A stretch of DNA of 64,000 bases from Bactericera cockerelli (lineage: Eukaryota > Arthropoda > Insecta > Hemiptera > Triozidae): the NCBI GenBank assembly GCA_024516035.1, contig CM044959.1, positions 14,781,298-14,845,297 of the forward strand. Direction: 5' to 3'. Each line of letters begins with the position of its first letter. Position 1 is the first letter of the stretch. The notes under the pieces were generated by a model. That model had not been told where the DNA came from, ran no database searches, and saw only the letters and a program-made list of their open reading frames with translations. The position numbers and the translations under genes were made by a program. Shown piece after piece: positions 1 to 10,345 of this stretch.

Positions 1-2
1 AC

Positions 3-948
3 CTGATGGCATCTAATGTGCTCACTGCAGGAGATTTGATGTCATTTCTAGTATCAGCTCAAATGATTCAAAGGTCCCTTGCTCAAATGTCTCTTCTATT
101 TGGTAGCTATATCAAAGGCCTCAGCTCAGGAGCTCGAATATTTGAGCTGATAAACCTCAAACCCAGCATTAGTACAGAAGGAGGACACATAGTTCCCTCA
201 CATAGTTTAATTCCAGTGATTCAATTCAATGATGTAACTTTTTCCTATCCCACACGACCTACCCAGACAATATTGAAGAACTTCAATCTCACAATACCTG
301 CTGGTCAAAAAGTAGCCATAGTGGGGTCTTCAGGAAATGGAAAGTCTACAATTGTAGCACTACTAGAAAGGTTTTTATGATGTCTCTAGTGGCAGCATTA
401 CCATCAGTGGTGTAGATGTAAGGCAGCTGAATGGGTCTTGGCTGCGGGGTAATGTCATAGGCCTCATTAATCAGGAGCCTGTACTATTTGCCACTACAGT
501 CAGAGAGAATATTCGCTATGGAAACTCCAGTCTATCTGATGAGCAAATAGAAAAAGTGGCCCGCCAAGCTAATGCTCATGAGTTCATCACTAAGTTCCCA
601 GCAGGTTATGACACAGTGGTAGGAGAGAGGGGAGTAACAATATCTGGAGGTCAAAAGCAGAGAATAGCTATTGCCAGAGCTCTTCTCAAGAATCCTCAGA
701 TCCTCATCCTGGATGAAGCCACAAGTGCATTAGACAATGAATCTGAAAAGCTAGTACAGGAAGCTTTGGAATCTGCATGTAAAGGCCGCACTGTCCTAAT
801 GATAGCACATAGACTGAGTACAGTTCAAAATGCCGACCTTATAGTTGTGTTGGAGGCAGGGCAGATAGTTGAGATGGGAACACACAGATCACTTCTTTCA
901 AAGAAAGGACATTACTGGAACCTGATGAATAAGCAAAATGAGAAATGA
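3..948 (+). CDS. ABCB8: ABCB8-like mitochondrial ABC transporter, C-terminal part, with one frameshift
   Basis: This is the end of an ABC half-transporter of the inner mitochondrial membrane (ABCB8 type). The reading enters from the window edge inside the last transmembrane segment (GDLMSFLV), then shows a complete nucleotide-binding domain: Walker [10 protein letters not shown], signature ISGGQKQR, Walker [13 protein letters not shown] and H-loop AHRLST, stopping at TGA 946-948. The ANAHEFI and [13 protein letters not shown] stretches match ABCB8 rather than ABCB7 or ABCB10. Between Walker A and the Q-loop the frame breaks at about 375-379, where a run of five T gives a premature TGA; the protein resumes one frame over without loss (LLERF, then YDVSSGS). 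No intron is seen in 946 bases. It is either a real gene with a sequencing indel, a recent pseudogene, or an intron-poor copy. Confidence 0.85.
375..379 (+). other. Single-base frameshift in a T run of the ABCB8-like gene
   Basis: Upstream and downstream frames each encode conserved ABC-transporter sequence with no missing residue, so one extra T in this five-T run is enough to explain the break. Homopolymer length errors are common in assemblies, so this is not proof of a pseudogene. Confidence 0.7.
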
Positions 949-2227
949 AATCATCATAAAATTGACACACCTTGATAAAGCTTAGAAGTTGAACTCAGGC
1001 CATCCAGTCAAGGCTAGCAAATACTTGAAAATAATTAGGTCAAATATCTCCTACAGATCAACATAAAAAATACAATACTTTCCTTATTATAAGATAAGAA
1101 AAGTAAAAAAAAGATAAGCCTTCATTCTTTGCATCCAGGCTGAGTATCATCTCTGAGTTGCACACTATTCCACATATGAAGTAAAAAAGTCTTTAAAAGT
1201 TCTTAATTTTGCCAATTATCAGAAGATTTTAGCCAAAACTTTACTTGTGGGTCAAAAACTGAAAAAAATACTGGGTGTGCAATACTGTGCATTTATATTT
1301 AATTATTAGTAACCAAACATATCCAACTGTTATCATAATAGGACTCTACTATACTATAAAATGCTTTACTAAAGAAATTTCCATTTTTACTGCTAAAGCC
1401 TATGCAGTATATCACTGCATACTTGATTTTTTTAATGCTCAAAATCAATTAATATCAAACTGAATAAAATAATTATATAGTCAGACTTTAGTCTAGAGTA
1501 GTTTTTAAAAGCAATCTTTAACTCATCATCTTGCAACAATTCTTTAATGATATTGATCAAGAGGTAAATTAATAACTATTCTTTTATTATTAAGTTACAA
1601 AAAAATATATATAAAAGAAAATATTGAAAATTGACCTAGTTCTTTTCTGATTTATTTTCATAGTTGATAACCATTAGGAAACAATTTAAAGATACAACAC
1701 TGAGCACTAAGGAGGGAAAGTTGTGATCACACCTAATTAGGTAAGCATATGTTTGATTTAAACTCAAATAATTGCACCTCTCATTGATGGTGAACCTGAA
1801 TCTTGGAAGTCATTCAGAAGATGCTCTGTTTCTACTTTAGAAACCCAATGGTGGTACCTATTGGTAACTTGGGAAATATAGGATAATCTCTTAAATACTG
1901 GAGAATCCTATGACATGACCAAGTATTCTAAGTATATAATCAAATAATAATCAGAAAAATATGAGTATGTATTTGGAGGATGTAGGTATTTGGTGAATTT
2001 TGGGTACCTGACAATATTTTAACCCATAGTGATTTGGTAATTTTAATATCTGATCAACCATCATTTAAACAAACTAAGCTGGTATTTGTGTTGATAGGGT
2101 GCTATTCATTTTATTTTCTTCCAGTAAACATAAATATACTACATACTACATGTTGAAACATTCGGTGTCTTCTAATTTTTTTCAGACAACTATGGCTTAA
2201 AAATCAGGTGCTTGCAGCGAAAAGAAA
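949..2227. other. Intergenic region between ABCB8-like gene and ERAL1
   Basis: AT-rich DNA with no convincing gene. Around 1074-1100 a short palindrome-like piece (ACTTTCCTTATTATA) resembles the end of the repeat called K below (25020-25663). It should contain the 3' UTR of the ABC gene and the promoter and 5' UTR of ERAL1; a T-rich stretch with CAG at 2175-2185 could be an acceptor for a 5' UTR exon. Confidence 0.5.
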
Positions 2228-5200
2228 ATGTTTGGAAGACCAATAGCATCAATATTTGTTTGGAATAGATACTTGTTCCAATGCAAAGCACTCACAGGCC
2301 AGGTTCCCAAGTTCTGTCACCATGGAGTCATCAAGCAGCCAATGAATGATGAGATGGACAATCATCAGGATGCACATGAGAGTAAACTACTCAAAGTTGC
2401 CGTTATTGGAATGCCAAATGTTGGAAAGAGTACACTGGTCAATCAACTAGTCAGGAGAAGAGTAAGTTTTTTTGTGTCCACTGACAGAACCTGGTCCACA
2501 TCTAAATATTTCAAATACTGAATGTCAGTGTTAGAAACTTGCTATCTCTGGATGGTTTTAGGGTGTACACACTGCTGTGCCTATAGCAACTCCACTGATT
2601 TTTCTCATCTTTTTATACTTTATCTTCTTTCTTTCCTTTTCTGTATTATAGTGGTTAAAAGTGGAAGAGCTCTCATGCCATAAACCTGCCATTTTAAAGA
2701 AAGCAAACAAAGTACTGATATCATTGGTAAAAATTACAAAAACCAATTGAAGATTCACATTTTTAGGTAGGTATTCTTTTGTTAATAACATGTTCAATAG
2801 TCCTAACTGACCTCAGTAGCTTGATCGATAAGGCAGCGGACTTGTAACCTGGAGGTCGGTGGTTCAAGTCCCGGTTTCAGCGTAGATTTAGTAAAGTGAT
2901 TAACACAAATATCTAAAAATAAAAAAATGTTCAATAGTCCTATCAACGGATGTTTTGGAATTTTCAGATATTTGCCATGTCAAAGAAAGTTCACACCACG
3001 CAATGTCGAGCACGAGGGGTCTACATAGAGGACAAGAGTCAACTGGTTTTCCTAGACACGCCTGGACTGGTGACTACGGAGGAGAAGAAAAGATACAATC
3101 TGGAGCAGGAGTTTGTGGAAGGGGGCAAGAAGGCAGCCTCCGAAGCGGACACTCTGCTGGTTATTCACGACGCCAGCAATGCCTACACACGCTTCGAACT
3201 GGACGAGAAGATTACGACCATACTGAATGCGTTTCCAGACAAGAACGCGGCCCTTGTGATAAATAAAGTAAGTGAGTGAAAGGAAGTAAAAGGAAATGAT
3301 GAGGATAAAATAAACATATAGACTTCAAATCTCATGTCCATCGTCAATCTTATTACTTACAAATTGTCCATCTAATTAACTACATATATTTTTTTTCTTC
3401 AATTTTTGTTATTACATATTAGGTGTAATATTTTTTAAACCCACCTCAGTAGCTTGATCGATAAGACGGCGGACTTGTAACCTGGAGGTCGGTGGTTCAA
3501 GTCCTGGTTTCAGCGTAGATTTAGTAAAGCTAGTTTGAGTAGTTGTGATATCACGAAAGTGATTTACACAAATATGATAACTTTATTATATTTTTTAAAT
3601 GATTTTATGTCTCATTGAATCTGTTCTACTCAGGTGGATGCACTAAAAAAGAAAAGGTTCCTCCTAGACATGGCACGTCTCCTGACAAACGACAGTCTGA
3701 AGAAAATAAGCGAGGAGGTCAAAACTATCAACTACAAGCCCATAAAGAAAGAGTCTCTAGAGAAGAGAATATCGCGGGGTGGGGGATACTCTAACTTCAA
3801 TGACATCTTCATGGTGTCCGCTCTTGAAGGGACGGGAATCGAAGACCTTAGGGTAAGTTTTATGGCTCTCCTTGATTGTGATTGCTGAATTTAAGTACAC
3901 TGGTAGTGAAGTGGTTATCGCGCTAGTCTGGTAATACAGCTAGCGTAGAGATCCGTTGGTTCGAATCCCACCCAGTGTATGAATTTTTCCTTATTAATTT
4001 GAGTTTGTAACCACATAAAGATAAGACTCTGAGAATGCTTTGAGCATTAACCTCGAATTGGGGTTTAACGTCCTGATTGAGATGGATAGTCAGGACGGGG
4101 GTTTTACCCTCCATTCGCTGGGAATCGTACCAACTACCCACATTAACCTCATCCAGCCTGGGTAGGGCCGGAAATATCAGCCTCACGTGTTTGGAGGGAA
4201 CAGAATTTTCTTCGAAAAGTCTGCTCCAACCGGGGATCGAACTCGGGATCTCTGGACTACGGGCCGTAGTCACAACCATTACGCCACGGAGGCTGGCTGG
4301 GTGGAAGAGATTGCCACAGGCAATAACCCCGCCCTTCAGTTGGGATATATGTGTATATTTATATTATATTTATCTATTTCTTTTCATTTTATTGTTTCTA
4401 TAATTACTTAAACTGTACATATGTCTTTTTATATCGAATAAAGTATTTAATAATAATAATACATTTCAGTCTGGCTGGGGGACTATAAACAGGGAGTAGA
4501 CCAGTATTGGCTTGGTTCTGGGGGTTCTTGTCAATTATTAGCCTCCTTGTAAAGACAGTGGTAGAAGTGCTGAGTCATTCCTCCACTGTCTGGCTACCAT
4601 CGTTCACGATGACGCCACCCTATGATGATCTATTATTTTCTTTCCATCTTATTGTTTCTATTTTTAAATTTATTGTTTCTATAATTACTTGAACTGCACA
4701 TATGTCTTTTTATATCTAATAAAGTATTTTATAATAAATACATTTCGCGAAATAAAATTCATGTCTCTCCCGTCCAGAATTACCTCCTATTTCTTTTCAT
4801 TTCATTGTTCACATTGTTTCTATTTTTAAATTTATTGTTTCTATAATTACTTAAACTGTTTTATAAACATATGTCTTTTTATATCTTAATTTAATAATAA
4901 TAATAAATTTCGCGAAATAAAATTCACGTCTCTCCCGTCCAGAATTACCTCCTCTCCCTGGCGAGACCCGCCCCCTGGCTGTTCTCCGAGGAAATCTTCA
5001 CCGACCAGGACCCTGTCGTCATCATCCAGGACACAGTGAGGTCACGCATGCTCAATGACTTGCCCCAGGAGGTGTCACCGTGGCAGAGCGAGTTAGCGCG
5101 CTAGGCATTGCACACATGGTGACCTGGGTTCGATTCCCAGTGGGGGAGGATTTTTTTCTGCTCTGTACTTGGATATTCGGGGTCCACTCATACCTCGTGA

Positions 5201-7651
5201 GGAAAAATGAGTAGCTGCTTTAATGTGAAGAAGCGACCAGTGGCAGAATCTTAGGCAAAAAAATAATACAAGATATTGTAGATTAAAGTGGTAAAGTCCT
5301 ATGATTCTGCGCTACCCACTAAAATTGTGACATAATAAAACAAAGAAAAAACATTATTATTATTATTAATTATGTCTAATAAAGTATTTAATAATAATAA
5401 AATAATACATTTCGCGAATTAAAATTCATGTCTCTCCCGTCCAGAACTACCTCCTGTCCCTGGCGAGACCCGCCCCCTGGCTGTTCTCCGAGGAAATCTT
5501 CACCGACCAGGACCCTGTCATCATCATCCAGGACACAGTGAGGTCACGCATGCTCAATGATCTACCCCAGGAGGTGCCTTACCGCGCCACTGTGCTGGTC
5601 GAGTACCTGGACTTTGAACGAGATGGTGAGCACAAGATAATAATAATAATAATAAATACCCGATGTACGTACCTGGACTTTGAACGAGATGGTAAGCACA
5701 AGATAATAATAATAAATACCCGATGTACGTACCTGGACTTTGAACGAGATGGTAAGCACAGGATAATAATAATAATAAATACCCGATGTAAGGGCGTATA
5801 TTTACGGGAATAGCCCTATTTACAATGTCAATAAATACAAAGATTAAAATAAAATAATGTTAAAATGGGGTCAATCCCCGTAGATTCATAAAAAAAAGTA
5901 ATATCACAAGTAGTAAAAACACAAATACAAGTAAAAAATACGAGAAAAATAAATGAATAGTGTATAAACAAAGTCAGGTAAAAAATCGTTGTCATGGTTT
6001 GCTGCTCGAGCTTATTATTTTTTTTATTTTATTAAGATATACAGCATTACATACAGGGTGGGGCAAAAGTCTGGAAACCCCTGAATAACTTTCGAATGGC
6101 TTCTCCGGTAAAATTCAAATTTTGTACGGTAAACCGGGCTAATAAGACCTTCTTTTAGAGTGGGGTCGATTTTTGTTACCGGCCCCCATGTCTGGGCCAG
6201 GGGGGCCAACTTCATTTTTTTAAATACGAACCCCCACCTTGCGATACATTTTTGAAAAGGTCTTTAAATAAGAAATACATTGGTGCAAATTTTATTTTTT
6301 TAATATTAAACTGTTTGCAAATGGCGTCCAACTTTGTGTATGCAGTAAAGTCTGGAAACCCCTGAATATCTTTCGAAAGGGCTTTCTCAGTAAATTTAAA
6401 ATTGTGTACGGTAATCCTCCTTGGTAACAGATCTTATTAGAATGGGACCGATTTTTTTTACCAGCCCCCCATGTCGGGGCCAGGGAGGCCAACTTCATTT
6501 TTTTAAATACGAAACTCCACCTTGCGATACATTTTTGGAAAGGTCTAATTACCCCGACTTACCGTGCACAATTTTAAGTTTACTGAGAAAGACCTTTCAA
6601 AAGATATTCAGGGGTTTCCAGACTTTACTGCATACACAAAGTTGGACGAAATTTGCAAACAGTTAATATTAAAAAAATAAAATTTGCACCAATGTATTTC
6701 TTATTTAAGGACCTTTCCAAAAATGTATCGCAAGGTGGGGGTTCGTATTTAAAAAAATGAAGTTGGCCCCCCTGGCCCCGACATGGGGGCCGGTAACAAA
6801 AATCGACCCCCCTCTAAAAGAAGGTCTTATTAGCCCAGTTTACCTTACAAAATTTTAATTTTACCGAAGTAGCCATTCGAAAGTTATTCAGGGGTTTCCA
6901 GACTTTTGCCCCACCCTGTATAATAAAGGAATTAAACGTAACAATACTAGTATAAATATACAAACAAGTAGTCACCGTGGCAGAGTGAGTTAGCTAGGCA
7001 TTGCACGCATGGTGACCTACTGGGTTCGATTCCCAGCGGGGCGGGAATTTTTCTGCTCTGTACTTGGATGTTCGGGGTCCACTCATACCTCGTGAGGAAA
7101 AATGAGTAGTTACTTGTATGAGTAACGACCAGTGGCGGCATTACCGGAGTTAAAAGAAATTAATGTAATAGAATTTGAAAAGTATAGAAGGCTCTTAGTA
7201 ATACTGCGCTACCCGCAAAAGTGGTGAAGAGGCCTTGTGCTTCACCACAAATAAAAATTATACATACATATTATACACAAACAACTGTATTAAAAATGTT
7301 CACTCTACCCTGAAATGTTTAAATAACTAATGACAAGAATGTTTGAATTGTATACTGTGTCAGTTGGCAACTCTTTGTTTAGAGCAGTTCAAAATAAAAA
7401 TTTATTTTGTTAATAAAAAACAAATTTAAAATACAAATTAAGCATTTTGTATCTTATTCATTCCAGAGCCCGTGTGTGTGTGCCTCATCGAGTGCCCGAG
7501 TGAACGTGTGGAGAGGGTAGTGAAGGGCCCGGGGGGCATGAGGATACGAAGAATAGCGACAGCAGCCGAAGAGGAACTTCGGATGACGTTCAGGATCCCT
7601 CTCAAACTCAAAGTGGTGACGACGAATAAAACGCCGAAAACTTTCGGTTGA
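2228..7651 (+). CDS. ERAL1: Mitochondrial Era-like GTPase (ERAL1), 5 exons
   Basis: Exons 2228-2461, 2968-3267, 3634-3852, 5445-5625 and 7467-7651 join in phase to 372 codons plus TGA. ERAL1 binds 12S rRNA and assists assembly of the small mitochondrial ribosomal subunit. Exon 1 gives a basic N-terminus fitting a mitochondrial presequence and G1 GMPNVGKST; exon 2 gives the switch region (MSKKVHTT), G3 DTPG and the start of G4; the exon 2/3 junction completes G4 NKVD; exons 4-5 encode the C-terminal KH domain with VVKGPGGMRIRRI. Donors are GTAAGT or GTGAGC and every acceptor ends in AG. The Met at 2228 is the first in-frame start. Introns 1 and 2 hold SINEs, intron 3 holds broken copies of exon 4, intron 4 a foldback element. 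No inactivating change is seen. Confidence 0.93.
2806..2926 (+). repeat. SINE family B (tRNA-Thr-like head), young copy
   Basis: The head reads like tRNA-Thr (anticodon region ACTTGTAA, B box GGTTCAAGTCC). A perfect 16-base target duplication ATGTTCAATAGTCCTA flanks it at 2790-2805 and 2927-2942. It lies in ERAL1 intron 1, its right flank about 25 bases before exon 2. Confidence 0.85.
3440..3587 (+). repeat. SINE family B copy in ERAL1 intron 2
   Basis: Same tRNA-Thr-like head, with a longer body (GTTTGAGTAGTTGTGATATC) than the previous copy. A 12-base duplication ATATTTTTTAAA flanks it at 3428-3439 and 3588-3599. Confidence 0.85.
3898..4055 (+). repeat. SINE family C (tRNA-like head)
   Basis: Head with GTGGTTATCGCGCTAGTCTGG and B box GGTTCGAATCCC, followed by a body mentioning ACCACATAA and ATTAACCTCG that recurs in inverted copies at 22100-22314. 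Confidence 0.75.
4056..4300 (-). repeat. SINE family D (tRNA-like head), minus orientation
   Basis: On the minus strand: head GCCTCCGTGGCGTAA, B box GAGTTCGATCCCCGG, then a core with CCCTACCCAGGCTGG and CCCAGCGAATGGAGGG. Abuts the family C element. The stretch 4290-4440 that follows resembles 18598-18740 and looks like the 3' end of an old LINE. Confidence 0.75.
4471..4636 (+). repeat. Interspersed repeat H
   Basis: About 160 bases beginning CAGTCTGGCTGGGGGAC and ending CCACCCTATGATGA. Other copies at 7724-7884, 18011-18295 and 52965-53167. No tRNA or 5S head recognised. Confidence 0.7.
4739..5072 (+). pseudogene. Two broken copies of ERAL1 exon 4 with its acceptor
   Basis: The intron end plus exon start (CTCTCCCGTCCAG then AATTACCTCCT) appears at about 4760-4795 and again at about 4920-5072, before the intact exon at 5445. 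The second copy keeps about 137 exon bases with a few substitutions and is cut by a SINE at 5073. Flanking AT-rich intron sequence is repeated with each copy, so whole intron-exon blocks were duplicated. Neither copy has a normal donor. Confidence 0.85.
5073..5338 (+). repeat. SINE family A (tRNA-like head)
   Basis: Head GTCACCGTGGCAGAGCGAG with B box GGTTCGATTCCC; body includes CTCGTGAGGAAAAATGAGTA and GCGCTACCCAC. It sits inside the duplicated ERAL1 exon 4 copy. Confidence 0.85.
5602..5790 (+). repeat. Triplicated end of ERAL1 exon 4 including the splice donor
   Basis: Three direct copies of about 60 bases each carry the last 25 or so exon bases (ACCTGGACTTTGAACGAGAT), a donor (GGTGAGCAC once, GGTAAGCAC twice) and an ATA-rich intron piece. 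The first copy is the real exon end. Confidence 0.9.
6054..6918. mobile_element. Foldback DNA element with layered inverted repeats
   Basis: Termini CAGGGTGGGGCAAAAGTCTG and its inverse are flanked by TA on both sides, as in Tc1/mariner insertions. Each arm contains the motif AAAGTCTGGAAACCCCTGAA twice (outer and inner), so the element is a palindrome within a palindrome with its centre near 6487. No long ORF, so non-autonomous. Confidence 0.85.
6971..7250 (+). repeat. SINE family A copy in ERAL1 intron 4
   Basis: Same head (GTCACCGTGGCAGAGTGAG) and body as 5073-5338, with small deletions in the head. Confidence 0.8.
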
Positions 7652-8850
7652 ATATCTGACTGTGTGCGCTAGTGGTGCCTCAATTTAGCTCTTGTAAGGA
7701 GTAAAAAAGAAAGATATAAATATCAGTCTGGCTAGGGGACTATAAATAGGGAGTAGATCAGCATTGGCTCGGTTCTGGGGGCCCTTGTCAATTATTAGCA
7801 TCCTTGTAAAGACAGTGGTAGAAGTGCTGAGTCATTCCTCCACTGTCTGGCTACCGTATTTCACGATAACGCCACCCTATGATGAAGGAGTAAAAAATAA
7901 AGATATAAATATATTTGATTTATTTGTACAAACATAGTGTTATTGCAATAAAAATTATAAACCCAAACCGGTGTGACGAATAAAACGCCGAAAACTTACG
8001 GTTGAATATCCAGCCGTATTTTTATTTGTAACTAAAGTTAACCAAACTGGAATAAAATGAACAAAACTGGAAGCAAGTCATTTTTCTTTTGGAAGAGGAA
8101 ATTTTTCCTCTTCCTTCTTCCAGTTTAGATAAGCAAAATGGAAGTAGAAAATTCTTGCTTCTAGTTATTTTATAGGTTAAGTCCATTGTTTATTTTTAAA
8201 AGTACCGAAACGCATTTTTTTCTTCCACGAATGTGGTGAAGTTGACCATGGAATAAAATGGAAATATCGAACCTGGAAAAAAAAAAAAAAAAAAAAAAAA
8301 TATATCAAAAAGAAATATACCCCTTCTGATTGACCTAGTGGTATCTCAAATTGGCTCTTCTGAGGAGTAAAAATCAGAAGAAAAAGTTGTATTCACTCTT
8401 GAGATTTTTGATATTATTACCATTAATTCAAACTTTCTTCTCGGCCCCACTCACGCTGGGTAAGGTAAATTTGAGTATCTGGATTGTGAGTTTCCAGCAA
8501 ATGGAGGATAAAACCACCGTCGTGTGTCCATGCAGTTGAAAGTGTCGTTAAACTCTAATTGAAAAGTAAAAAGAATTGGACAGTTTTTAGTAAAATAAAT
8601 AAGATTAAGTATTATAATTAATTTTATGATCATTGGTTTATTTTATTTACATATGAATAAACAGTTTTTACAAACAGAGATCTAATGGCTTTCTTATTTT
8701 ATATTTAATAGTTGGGAAATCGATACAACTTTGAACTCATTTTACCTTTGAGTTTCTTATTCTAGCTCGGTCATACACAGTTCTAATTTTATTGTTTTTT
8801 CCAAAAGTGAAAAGATAAATGATAAATCGACTGTGTGAAAATCTTTCTTT
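7652..8850. other. Region between ERAL1 and the ANAPC2 downstream repeats
   Basis: ERAL1 3' flank. The coding end (ACGAATAAAACGCCGAAAAC) is repeated at about 7972-8010. Repeat H sits at 7724-7884. Around 8080-8120 complementary runs (GGAAGAGGAAA and TTTCCTCTTCC) can form a hairpin. Near 8440-8545 there is a sequence matching the body of the 5S-derived SINEs without its head. A poly(A) run lies at 8278-8300. No gene seen. Confidence 0.6.
7724..7884 (+). repeat. Repeat H with 28-base target duplication
   Basis: Flanked by 28-base direct repeats at 7696-7723 and 7885-7912 (starting AAGGAGTAAAAAA, one mismatch). This marks the exact ends of repeat H and points to target-primed reverse transcription. 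Confidence 0.8.
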
Positions 8851-8944
8851 TAGCTGAATCCGCTGAAACCAACCGGGATTTGAACCACCGACCTCCAGGT
8901 TACAAATCCGCCGCGTTATAGATCAAGCTATTCAGGTCGGTGGC
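8851..8944 (-). repeat. SINE family B fragment
   Basis: Minus-strand copy of the tRNA-Thr-like head (GACTTGAACCACC-type B box on the plus strand, here GATTTGAACCACCGACC). Confidence 0.75.
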
Positions 8945-9217
8945 AGACGATAGATAGCTTGTGCTCATGGACTTTCCGGTCGAGAAACTTGCACAGTTTC
9001 ACATAATATTAACCATATTGAATGTTCAAAACACCCTCTCATGTGAAGAATCCTATAACTCAACTCTTGAGCAGTCGATAGCTCCCACTATAAAAGAATT
9101 TGTTCTAATGGACTTTTACAGTTTCACATACAGCCGAACCTGGATATAAGAGAACGATGTCCAGGTCAATTTTACCTCTCTATAAGAGAAAATAACCTCT
9201 TCATAAAAGGAACCTGG

Positions 9218-9362
9218 ATATAAGCAGTATTGTGTCACTTCTTACCCATCAGTGGGGGGCATACTACGGGATGGGCAGGCTGCAACACAGACCACAAGCG
9301 TCTACAGTAGCTCCTGTTTCATGGCTACGAAATAAAAAAGGTTGTGAAACACTCATCTTTTA
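9218..9362 (+). repeat. SINE family F body fragment
   Basis: Contains TGTGTCACTTCTTACCC, GGCATACTACGGGATGGG and GGCTACGAAATAAAAAA, as in the full copy at 53627. Nested in a TTCTCTTATATCCAGG-ended element at about 9130-9422. Confidence 0.65.
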
Positions 9363-9439
9363 AAAAAAACTATAAAAAAAAACATTCCGATCCCTTTAGT
9401 TCTCTTATATCCAGGTTCGACTGCAATATGAACCCTATT

Positions 9440-9845
9440 AAAATCCTCAACTCTTGGGCAGACGATAGTAGCTCCCACTATAATCCTCAACTCTTGGGCA
9501 GACGATAGTAGCTCCCACTATAATACTCAACTCTTGGGCAGACGATAGTAGCTGCCACTATAATCCTCAACTCTTGGGCAGACGATAGTAGCTGCCACTA
9601 TAATCCTCAACTCTTGGGCAGACGATAGTAGCTCCCACTATAATCCTCAACTCTTGGGCAGACGATAGTAGCTGCCACTATAATCCTCAACTCTTGGGCA
9701 GACGATAGTAGCTGCCACTATAATCCTCAACTCTTGGTTAGACGATAGTAGCTCCCACTATAATCCTCAACTCTTGGGCAGACGATAGTAGCTGCCACTA
9801 AAAATCCTCAACTCTTGGGCAGACGACAGTAGCTGCCACTATACA
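9440..9845 (-). repeat. Ten-unit 40-bp tandem array from the ANAPC2 C-terminal codons
   Basis: About ten direct units of 40 bases (CTCTTGGGCAGACGATAGTA...). On the minus strand each unit is the ANAPC2 tail SGSYYRLPKS followed by the stop codon. Units differ by single bases such as CTCCCAC or CTGCCAC. Confidence 0.9.
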
Positions 9846-10055
9846 GCAGCTTGTGCTCATGGACATTTAAGTGTTTTTGTATTAATGGGACTCCTCCTCG
9901 TCAGTTCATAAAATAAATAAATAAACATTCCGATCCGTTGAGTTCTTTTATACTGGTTCGACTGCAATATGAACCCTATTAACCGTGATACTGCGGTGAA
10001 TTTTGCCTTCCAGAAGGCATGCGTCCTTCTGGAAGGACGTCAGCCCTCTATGGGT

Positions 10056-10345
10056 TAAAATCCTCAACTCTTGGGCAGACGATAGTAGCTCCCACTATAG
10101 ACCTATTATAATCCTCAACTCTTGGCAACGATAGTAGCTCCCACTATAGACCTATTATAATCCTCACTCTTGGCAACGATAGTAGCTCCACTATAGACCT
10201 ATTATAATCCTCAACTCTTGGGCAGACGATAGTAGCTCCCACTATAGACCTATTATAATCCTCAACTCTTGGGCAGACGATAGTAGCTCCCACTATAGAC
10301 CTATTATAATCCTCAACTCTTGGGCAGACGATAGTAGCTCCCGCT
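10056..10345 (-). repeat. Six-unit array, longer variant of the ANAPC2 tail repeat
   Basis: About six units of roughly 50 bases: the same tail sequence plus an insert TATAGACCTATTA. Two units have small deletions. The array runs straight into a near-complete but frameshifted exon copy. Confidence 0.85.

Noticed and set aside
375..379. Programmed ribosomal frameshift in the ABC transporter
   Set aside because: No family precedent that I know of and no downstream structure looked for or seen; a base-count error or mutation in a T run is simpler.
2815..2890. tRNA-Thr-like sequence as a working tRNA gene
   Set aside because: Mismatched stems, a SINE body follows directly, it has a target duplication and several copies with the same body.
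5538..5813. ORF with repeated YLDFERDG
   Set aside because: Read-through of the ERAL1 exon 4 donor into the triplicated exon end; not a separate protein.
9440..9845. Regular 40-bp array that could be taken for a CRISPR or satellite
   Set aside because: Units are contiguous with no unique spacers, the genome is eukaryotic, and the unit is the ANAPC2 tail-coding sequence.
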